Positions 27,690 to 34,682 of a DNA stretch of 37,380 nucleotides are shown piece after piece. The translations under genes were made by a program, and so were the position numbers. Positions within the stretch are counted from its first letter, which is position 1. Every line of letters begins with the position of its first letter. This DNA is from Okeania sp. SIO2B3 (GTDB taxonomy: Bacteria > Cyanobacteriota > Cyanobacteriia > Cyanobacteriales > Microcoleaceae): positions 1 through 37,380 of the forward strand of contig NZ_JAAHGH010000041.1 in NCBI RefSeq assembly GCF_010672525.1, written 5' to 3'. Below the pieces are notes generated by a model. The model did not search any database. It was not told where the DNA came from and saw only the letters and a program-made list of their open reading frames with translations.

Positions 27690-28457
27690 ATGAATATCTA
27701 CCAGATCCTAAAGCAAAGTCAACGTCTCAGAATTAGTGATGGCGAAATTTCACCTATCTTCAGTGGTTGTGAGAATGTTAATCGTCTTTTAGTGTTAATT
27801 TGGTCACAATTGGGCGATTTTGATAATCTAGAATATGCTTGGTGGTTACAACGAGAGTCTGCAAAGTTGCAAGCTAAAGGTGTGACAATACGGGCAATTG
27901 GTATTGGCGATCGCGCTTCAGGTTTGAAATTTTGTGGATATACTGGGTTTCCTACGGAATGTCTGTTTGTTGACCCAGATGCTCAATTACATCAAGAATT
28001 AGAACTATATCAGGGATTAACTTCTAAATTCCCTTTATTAACTACAGGTCAAAGTGCTTGGGTCAATTTAATGTTGATGTGTGCTGGTATTGGTAGTCCT
28101 GGTACTTTAGGGGAGGTGTTTAGAGGTTATCTTGGGGATAAAAAAGCACCTCAATTGATTGGTGATGATGAAGTTATCCATGCTAAACCTTTACCACCTC
28201 TAAAGGGTTCATTTTTTAAGCTAGCAGGTGGAACAGGTTTTCAACGTCCTTTTGAACTAGCGACACTGAGGTTAAGAAATATGACGGAAGTTCTGAGTCA
28301 TTGGTCAACTTATGTGCCTAATTCTGCTTATTTGACTCAAAGAGGTGCAACTTTTCTGTTTGATAGTCAGGGGGACTTGCTGTACAAACATTGCGATCGG
28401 GGTATTCTAGATTTTGCTTTTAATAAAAGTAATCCTTTATCTTTTGTTTTAGAGTAG
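27690..28457 (+). CDS. Peroxiredoxin-like (AhpC/TSA family 2) protein
   Basis: 255 residues with a thioredoxin-like fold suggested by LLVLIWSQLGDFDNLEYAWW (32-51), VTIRAIGIGD and GLKFCGYTGFPTECLFVDPD (about 89-108). These match the Prx-like/AhpC-TSA_2 group common in cyanobacteria, whose C-terminal part (here RGATFLFDSQGDLLYKHCDR GILDF) has a redox-like motif. Cysteines in KFC, TEC and HCD could be redox active, but a classical peroxidatic TxxC site is not evident. Likely a stromal or cytoplasmic redox protein. No partner gene is adjacent. Confidence 0.75.
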   Translation: MNIYQILKQSQRLRISDGEISPIFSGCENVNRLLVLIWSQLGDFDNLEYAWWLQRESAKLQAKGVTIRAIGIGDRASGLKFCGYTGFPTECLFVDPDAQLHQELELYQGLTSKFPLLTTGQSAWVNLMLMCAGIGSPGTLGEVFRGYLGDKKAPQLIGDDEVIHAKPLPPLKGSFFKLAGGTGFQRPFELATLRLRNMTEVLSHWSTYVPNSAYLTQRGATFLFDSQGDLLYKHCDRGILDFAFNKSNPLSFVLE

Positions 28458-28662
28458 GGAGTAGGCAACAGGGAATAGAGAATAGCCAACAACTATCATT
28501 ATGGCTAAACAGCCTGGTGTAGACATGACGGGCTACAACGCACAGCCATTTATTAGCGAAAAGATTGGGAGGAGAATTTTGTTAGGAGTCTTTACCCAAG
28601 GGAGGGGTAATTTGCCAACTCTCTTGGAAGGTAGGAGAATTGCTGAAAAGTGTAATGACTAA

Positions 28663-28809
28663 TATCATGTCCGGATAATTAGTCATAAAAAAACTTTCTC
28701 CTTCTTCTCCTGTTGTTCTTCTTTCTTCCCTCTTCCCTCTTTCCTCCTGACTCCTGACTCCTGACTCCTCCGTAGCTATTTATTTATCACTGTTCAACCG
28801 GACATGATA
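28663..28809. mobile_element. MITE with TATCATGTCCGG ends and TAA target duplication
   Basis: A 147-bp element with perfect 12-bp ends, TATCATGTCCGG (28663-28674) and CCGGACATGATA (28798-28809), flanked by TAA on both sides. An unoccupied form of the site exists nearby: GTGCAATGACTAATGG (about 29506-29521) against GTGTAATGACTAA|element|TAATGG here, which fixes the boundaries. The interior has TTCCTCCTGACTCC repeats. No ORF. The rest of 28458-28893 has no called gene; a GGGAGTAGGCAACAGGG stretch follows the peroxiredoxin-like gene. Confidence 0.85.
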
Positions 28810-28893
28810 TAATGGTGAGAAATTACCACAGGCTTTGTTCGTAATTGCCGATGTTTTTCCTGTATTATTTCCTGTATTATTTAACTATGCTCA

Positions 28894-29220
28894 ATGAAGT
28901 TTACGGTAGTTCCAGTATTTGTAACTGAAACTCCTGTTTCTAATCTATTTTTAGCTGTAAAATCATTTTTTCCACCAACAGGAGTTTTAGATTTTCCTGC
29001 TATTGTAGTAGCAGTTACTTCTACTTTAGCAATGCTCGCGAGTGTTAATTATATATTTTATACAGGCGCTGAACTTGAACAAGAAAAACTGTTAAAGGAA
29101 CATTTTAGAGAATTTCATCAAAAAGCTAAAGATTTTATCGTAAAATTAGCATTAACTAATATAGAAGATTTACAGTATACTTTGGGTTCAGAAAAAACAA
29201 TATCTAACTTTTTATATTAA
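28894..29220 (+). CDS. Small membrane protein, unknown
   Basis: 108 residues. One probable membrane helix at about 34-56 (AIVVAVTSTLAMLASVNYIF), preceded by a hydrophobic N-terminal half and followed by a charged, helical tail (ELEQEKLLKEHFREFHQKAK). No family recognised. The ATG overlaps a TGA from another frame (CTCAATGAAG), and upstream in that frame is an open hydrophobic stretch ending FPVLFNYAQ, so this could be the second part of a broken gene. It follows the MITE at 28663-28809. Downstream, 29221-29681 has no gene; the duplicated sequence around 29490-29570 resembles 28630-28860. Confidence 0.4.
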   Translation: MKFTVVPVFVTETPVSNLFLAVKSFFPPTGVLDFPAIVVAVTSTLAMLASVNYIFYTGAELEQEKLLKEHFREFHQKAKDFIVKLALTNIEDLQYTLGSEKTISNFLY

Positions 29221-29681
29221 AAATGAGTGATTGATATTGTTCCAAACTCAGAGGACGTTTGAAAACTTTTCAGAAGTCAAATATTATACTATTCGTCTCA
29301 CCATGATTCGGATCATAGCAAAATATTAAAGAGTCTCAGATGTTTTGGGTCATAACTCATAGTTCCGGACTAATCAATGACATACCATAAACTTTACTCA
29401 TAGCTGCTTTCTCAGTGCTGTTTAATATCCATTTACAGCCTATACTGAGAGAGCTTTTTTACAAAATACTCGACTTTTCAAATATCCTCTGAGAATTACC
29501 GAAAAGTGCAATGACTAATGGTCAGAAATGACAATAAACTTTGTCCGTAACTGTCAATGATTTTCCCTTGAAATTGAATGATACTTAAATTGTTGAACAA
29601 AACAACGATTCTTAGAAACCTACAATAATCTATAAAAATCTATGATTATCTGTCCACACCTCCCACACTCCCCACACTCCC

Positions 29682-32489
29682 CTACAACCCATCACCAATC
29701 AAAATAAATGGTGCCCAATAATAAGGATGTCTCAACCTTTTTGCCTCTTCTTCATTAATACTCCCATTTATCAAAGCTAGCTGTGCTTTTCGCAATGCTT
29801 CTGCTTTTGTGATATTGCCTGTTTTCAATGCTCGATAAAATTTAATCATCAGCACTTGCGTTCCTAGATCGTCAACTTGCCACAAACTTGCCAAAGATGT
29901 TTTCACCCCTGCACGTTGCATCTGATAACCCAACCCTAATATTTCTGAACCATCTTTTAAAATACCACCTACTCCTGTTCGACAAGCACTCAAAACTGCT
30001 AAATCAATATTAGGTAAGGATAAGTTTGTAATATCCCGCAAAGTTAAACGACTGCCATCACCAAATAAAATAAAAGAATCTTCTGGTTGCCCATTGACAA
30101 AATCTGCATGGGTGGCAAAATGTAGAATATTGTATTTATTAACCCGTGAAATAATTTCATTCCAATTGAAGGCTTGATTCAGTAGTTTTGTCGTATTAGG
30201 AATCATCTTGGCTAAGGTTTCTACTTCTTGTCCGGCAAATTTTAGTCCTGAGAATCTAAATTCTCTAGAACCCACAAGAAATTTATAATTTCCTTGACTA
30301 AAAGCTGCGGCTAATACTCGGAGTTTACCTAGAGGTTTACTGTTGAAATTAGTCAGACTTGCTGCAGTAATATTGTTGATGTTAAACCTTTCTATTAACC
30401 ATTTTTTTCCATCGTATAAAGCTGCTATTGGAATATAACGTAATAAACCATCAGGAGCATAAATAATAGTTTTAGTTTGCGCTAAAAATAGATCTGTCTC
30501 TAAAGGTTCTATTAACAATTTATATAATTTTTGACCTGCTTTTTGTGCTACCTCGTTGCTAGTTATTTTTCTCGGGTATGTCAAAGCTGCTCTCAAGTCA
30601 ATAATTGCATTTTTTAACTGTGTTTTATTAATCGGAATTGAACGATGTATTGGTAATCCTGTACTTTTGACTAATACTAATTCTATCCTATCGTCTAAAA
30701 TTAATGGATATAGTAGTACAGCATTTTGCTTGATTTTGAGTATATTTTGTAATTTACTTAGATTAGTAATATCTATACTTTCTCCACCAGTTTTTTGCTT
30801 AAGTTGCTCTATAATTTTGACGATATTTTCGTTGGAAATAAAGTTATGAAATTCTACTTGAATTTGCTTTTGTTCTGTTTCTAGATCGGTAATACGTTGT
30901 TGTTGAGCTTTCGACCTATCCGTGGGTGATATATTCTGTAAATCTGTGAGTTCTTTGTTCACCTGTACTGCTTTATCTTGGATAGCGGTAAAGTTATCCA
31001 ATATTTCTTGTTCTTGAGGTAATAATTCTATTCCTACAAAAGTTTGTTCGTTATCTTCTATATTGTTGAGGTAATTTTCTAGTTCTTGAACTTTCAATAA
31101 ATCTAAAACTTGTTGAGCTTCTATGACTCTGTTTTGCTGTAATAATAAATCTGCTAAACGACGATAAGTATCAGCAATTTTTTCGGCATAAGATTGCCGT
31201 TTATCTAGGGGAAAATTTTGTAAATTTTGCCGAATTGATTCTGTGACATTGACAGAGCGCTTATACAAAATAATGGCTAATTCTGGCTGTTTTTCTGCAA
31301 CTAACAAATCTCCAATATTACTTAAAGTTATTCTTTCACTGGCGCGATCGCCTACATTTCTTTGGATAGTTAAAGCTTGGCGATAGTAGTCTTCTGCTCG
31401 GGTATATTCTCTGAGGCTTTTATAAACTGTGCCGAGGCTATCTAGGATACGTCCTTCTTCTGTTTTATTGCCTATTTCCTGGAAAATTGTTAATGCTTGA
31501 TGCAAATATTCTAGTGCTTTTTGGTATTCGCCTTTTTCATCATAAATTAAGCCGATATTATTCAGGCTTTGCCCTATTCCTGCTTTGTCATTTATTTGTT
31601 CTCTAACTGTTAAAGCTTGTTGATAATATTCTAATGCTTGGTCATATTTTTTTTGCAATTTATAGGTAAGTCCAATATTATTTATTGTATTTCCCTCGCC
31701 ATTTTTATTATTATTTGCTTGATAAATTTCTAGAGCATTTTGATACCACTCTAAGGATTTTTCATACTGACCTAATTCTTGATAAATTAAGCCGATGTTG
31801 TTAGTAACTGCTGCCTCACCTTGAAAATTTTCTAATTCCTGGAATGTTTGTAGAGCTTGTTGATAATATTCTAATGCTGGAAAATATTGAGCTTTATTTT
31901 GATAAATTGCTGCTATATTATTCTGAGTTCGCCCAACTCTAACTAAATCTCCTAATTCTTGACGTATTTCTAAAGCTTCCTGCAAGTAATTTAAAGCTTG
32001 GTCATAATTTCCCTGGAGAAGATAAATAGCACCAATACTATTTAGACTACTACCAATACCTTGTTTGTCATTAATTTCACGACGTATTTTTAATGCTTGT
32101 TGATGATTTTCGAATGCTTGGGGATAGTCAGTTAGTTTTTGATAAGTGGCTCCAATACTGTGAAAGGTTTCACTTATTTTTAGAGATAGAGAATGAGTAG
32201 AATTATCTGATAATCTGTATAATAATTGGAATATTTCTAAAGCTTTTTGATAAGTTTCTAAAGCTGCTTGATATTGACCATCATTGTAGAACTGTTGACC
32301 TTGTTGATAAAGTTCTTCTGCTTCAGTTTGTTGTGGAGTTTGAGATATTAGCTGATTTTGAGGTTGGTCAGCATTTAATATTTGAGGAAATACTGTTTCG
32401 TAGCATAAGTAAAAAGTTAAACTTAAGCAGCAGATTAGAAAAAATTTTATGAGTCTTTTAATTACTCTCCTTCCACTACTTTTAAACAT
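29682..32489 (-). CDS. TPR-CHAT protein (caspase-like protease), exported
   Basis: 935 residues. A basic N-terminus and hydrophobic segment (about 14-32) suggest export or a membrane anchor. About nine to ten TPR units of the 40-residue kinesin-light-chain type run from about 52 to 430 (for example NDGQYQAALETYQKALEIFQ). A coiled-coil region rich in Glu/Gln follows (about 480-560), then a CHAT domain from about 610 to the end. The catalytic pair of the caspase fold is present: His794 in LHFATHAD and Cys836 in LSACRTG, and the end has HPYYWAPFILIGDG as usual. Such proteins cleave partners sensed by the repeats. The natural substrate here is unknown; the upstream secreted TPR protein is one candidate partner by position only. 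Confidence 0.92.
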   Translation of the reverse strand: MFKSSGRRVIKRLIKFFLICCLSLTFYLCYETVFPQILNADQPQNQLISQTPQQTEAEELYQQGQQFYNDGQYQAALETYQKALEIFQLLYRLSDNSTHSLSLKISETFHSIGATYQKLTDYPQAFENHQQALKIRREINDKQGIGSSLNSIGAIYLLQGNYDQALNYLQEALEIRQELGDLVRVGRTQNNIAAIYQNKAQYFPALEYYQQALQTFQELENFQGEAAVTNNIGLIYQELGQYEKSLEWYQNALEIYQANNNKNGEGNTINNIGLTYKLQKKYDQALEYYQQALTVREQINDKAGIGQSLNNIGLIYDEKGEYQKALEYLHQALTIFQEIGNKTEEGRILDSLGTVYKSLREYTRAEDYYRQALTIQRNVGDRASERITLSNIGDLLVAEKQPELAIILYKRSVNVTESIRQNLQNFPLDKRQSYAEKIADTYRRLADLLLQQNRVIEAQQVLDLLKVQELENYLNNIEDNEQTFVGIELLPQEQEILDNFTAIQDKAVQVNKELTDLQNISPTDRSKAQQQRITDLETEQKQIQVEFHNFISNENIVKIIEQLKQKTGGESIDITNLSKLQNILKIKQNAVLLYPLILDDRIELVLVKSTGLPIHRSIPINKTQLKNAIIDLRAALTYPRKITSNEVAQKAGQKLYKLLIEPLETDLFLAQTKTIIYAPDGLLRYIPIAALYDGKKWLIERFNINNITAASLTNFNSKPLGKLRVLAAAFSQGNYKFLVGSREFRFSGLKFAGQEVETLAKMIPNTTKLLNQAFNWNEIISRVNKYNILHFATHADFVNGQPEDSFILFGDGSRLTLRDITNLSLPNIDLAVLSACRTGVGGILKDGSEILGLGYQMQRAGVKTSLASLWQVDDLGTQVLMIKFYRALKTGNITKAEALRKAQLALINGSINEEEAKRLRHPYYWAPFILIGDGL

Positions 32490-32928
32490 TTTTTCTATTT
32501 TTTATATATTCAGCTTTAGCAATTACCAAATAATGGGCGATCGCTAAAGCTATTACTTAGTTCCATTAATTCATTGGTGAGTCTATTAGACATCTGGTGA
32601 TTATCAAAAATAAAATTAATTATCGAACTCTTATTTATTAATTCTTTCCGCCTACTCTCGTAGGGATGTTCCATGGAACATCCCTACTTCCTCTTTTGGT
32701 CGAGATGTCTACTAGACATCTGGCGGTCATAAAAAATTAAATCAATTATCCTACATCAATTATTAATTATTTACCGAAAAATTGTGGTTTAAAGACTCCT
32801 CTTTTAAGGGGATAATAAAGAAAAATTTTCCTGTTCGTCAATCCTCTTAGTTTTAAAGGAGAGGTAATTGTTAATTATTAATTGTTGAACCCCTACTCCC
32901 TCTTTTCTGGAGAAATAGATTTGAGTTA
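32490..32928. other. Intergenic between the two TPR genes
   Basis: AT-rich, no gene. It includes GTAGGGATGTTCCATGGAAC and ATCCCTAC (about 32660-32685), a palindromic repeat, and two related CTATTAGACATCTGGTGAT / CTACTAGACATCTGGCGGT blocks (about 32583 and 32707). A HIP1-type site is near 32538. Confidence 0.4.
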
Positions 32929-33474
32929 TTATTCTTCTTTTTTGCCATCTTCATCAAATAAAAGAGTTACACTACCAGAGTCTCCCTCAATTCCTTTACA
33001 GTATTGAATAACATCAAGTCCATCTTTATTCAAGTATTTTTTTCCTGCTGGAGTTCTACATAAATATTTATGAATAATTGTAGCTGTATCGGAATTTCCA
33101 ACTTCTTCAGATACTCCTACAACTTCCCAATAGTAATCCTTAGCTTTCTCACCTTCGCCTAGCTTTTCATAAGTTGCCCCTACATAGAATAAAGCACGAC
33201 CTTCTGAAAGTAAATCTCCTTTGTCTCGTCGTAATTTTAATACCTGCTGAAATTTTTCTAATGCCTGTTCGTATTGCTCATTTTGATAATATTTCTCACC
33301 CTCTTTTAACAGCCTACTTATTTCAGATTGATTATTAGAGCTACTATAAGAAATATCCTGAGCAAATACAGGTGAAATTTTCCACTCTTTTCCTTGGTGT
33401 AATCCCTCAAATGTAGGGAAACTTAAGGCTAAAGCAGTGGTAATAACTCCAAGATAGTTGATCCAATAACGCAT
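32929..33474 (-). CDS. Small secreted TPR protein
   Basis: 181 residues. Signal peptide with ALALSFPTFEG... and a likely cleavage after VFA (about 38). Residues about 52-125 are two TPR units (LLKEGEKYYQNEQYEQALEK and YVGATYEKLGEGEKAKDYYW). The C-terminal 55 residues contain two cysteines (YLCRTP and YCKGI) that could form a disulphide, as expected outside the cytoplasm, and an acidic end. Same strand as, and 440 bp upstream of, the TPR-CHAT gene; both are exported and share TPR type, so a joint role is possible but unproven. Confidence 0.7.
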   Translation of the reverse strand: MRYWINYLGVITTALALSFPTFEGLHQGKEWKISPVFAQDISYSSSNNQSEISRLLKEGEKYYQNEQYEQALEKFQQVLKLRRDKGDLLSEGRALFYVGATYEKLGEGEKAKDYYWEVVGVSEEVGNSDTATIIHKYLCRTPAGKKYLNKDGLDVIQYCKGIEGDSGSVTLLFDEDGKKEE

Positions 33475-34159
33475 AGATTAACACCTCAATAAATCTACTA
33501 CAAAATCTTTCTCAAAAATTTTGACTGGATAGTAGGACTTTAGTAAACAATACCTTCAAAATAGCCTCAAAAGATTAAATATATATTAGTTCCTCCAGGA
33601 TAATACCGATCATTTTTAAGTTATAAACTTAATTATTTATAACAGTCGGGAGGTTATGCAAAATTTTAACATTGGGACTTTAGAGCCATGTCATCCCCTT
33701 GTCCCTATTGGTGTTTCGGCTATTTTAGTCCTCACTCTTGAAAATAGCAGTCAGCGGTCAGCGGTCAGCTCTCAAGGCGTATGATGGGGGATACTCTAGA
33801 GTTGCCACTCCGCGTCTACAAACCCCCAGAACACGCACACCACGCGCTTTTTCAAATAAGCGTGGGGGACGCCGAACCCGCCGATTTTAGCTGATAGCTT
33901 GTTAATAGCTTCATACATTTAGATCTATTATGAATCTAATTAGTATGAATAAAATAACTTTTGGTATAAACTACTCTTGATAACTCCTAAATAGTTAAAA
34001 ATAGATATATTTACTTAGTTTTCTCTGTAGAAATAACTAAGATAAATTGCTTATATAAAGATTATATATTAATCCTGAAAGATAAACAACACGGAAAAAT
34101 TTCGGGAGTAAGGTCACGCCCCGTAACTTTAGTTCGGGGCGGAAAAACGAGCGGCGGTT
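33475..34159. other. Intergenic with short repeats and a hairpin
   Basis: Contains CAGCGGTCAGCGGTCAGC repeats near 33751, a GC-rich short repeat with CCGCGTCTACA near 33811, and the hairpin CGCCCCG/CGGGGCG (about 34115-34139) that belongs to the end of the TnpA remnant. No gene. Confidence 0.5.
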
Positions 34160-34315
34160 TCAACCGCCGTGATGAGGGTCATTAATGTATTCCAAAATCT
34201 TAGCGGTGCTGACCTTCCCCGTAGTGTCATAAAAATAGCTGTGAGTCCATAAACTAGGCAGTTTGCATAGCTCAGGAAACTCCAGTCGCAACAGTCTCGA
34301 TGACCTACCTTTGAA
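34160..34315 (-). pseudogene. C-terminal remnant of IS200/IS605 TnpA transposase
   Basis: A 51-codon stretch plus stop reading KGRSSRLLRLEFPELCKLPS, LWTHSYFYDTTGKVSTAKIL, EYINDPHHGG, which is the end of the Y1 (HUH) single-strand transposase. LWTHSYF and the final helix are typical. The HUH motif and most of the protein are missing. Upstream the sequence changes at a GAATGGCCATTCGCC-type short repeat (about 34313-34327), where it was probably cut. A GC-rich hairpin follows at 34115-34139. Confidence 0.8.
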
Positions 34316-34422
34316 TGGCCATTCGCCCCTACGCATTGTATAATAATCAAGGGAATTATATTACTCCGAAGCCAACGGATTTGATATAAGTCCTGACTAT
34401 AATTCTTTACAAACAGCCTCTT

Positions 34423-34641
34423 AATTTAACTATTGTCCAATAGTATTGAGAGGATACTCACAAGGTAGCGATCGCCTGATTATTCCGCAATGACTATAAT
34501 TTAACTATTGTCCAATAGTATTGAGAGGATACTCACAAGGTAGCGATCGCCTTGATTATTCCGCAATGACTATAATTTAACTATTGTCCAATAGTATTGA
34601 GAGGATACTCACAAGGTAGCGATCGCCTGATTATTCAGCAA
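34423..34641. repeat. Three tandem 75-bp repeats, each with a HIP1 site
   Basis: Units at 34423-34497, 34498-34573 (one base longer) and 34574-34641, nearly identical. Each contains the palindrome CTATTGTCCAATAG, GAGAGGATACTCACAAGG and GCGATCGC. The array starts within 60 bp after the MITE-like TATAAGTCCTGACTATAA stretch and ends 42 bp before the stop codon of the Calx-beta gene. Confidence 0.92.
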
Positions 34642-34682
34642 TGGTACTGATAACTGATCACTGAAATGACTTGTGTATAGCG

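Noticed and set aside
27949-27972. TTTCCTACGGAATGTCTG in the peroxiredoxin-like gene as another short-repeat insertion
   Set aside because: The encoded GFPTECLFVDP appears native to this protein family and the match to the repeat stops after CGGAATG.
28501-28560. Possible tRNA near 28500
   Set aside because: No cloverleaf, T-arm GTTCRA or anticodon arm could be drawn. No tRNA was found anywhere in the window by eye.
34129-34350. 73-codon minus-strand frame as a gene
   Set aside because: It is a shadow of the TnpA remnant, which reads in another frame at 34160-34315 and has clear family sequence.
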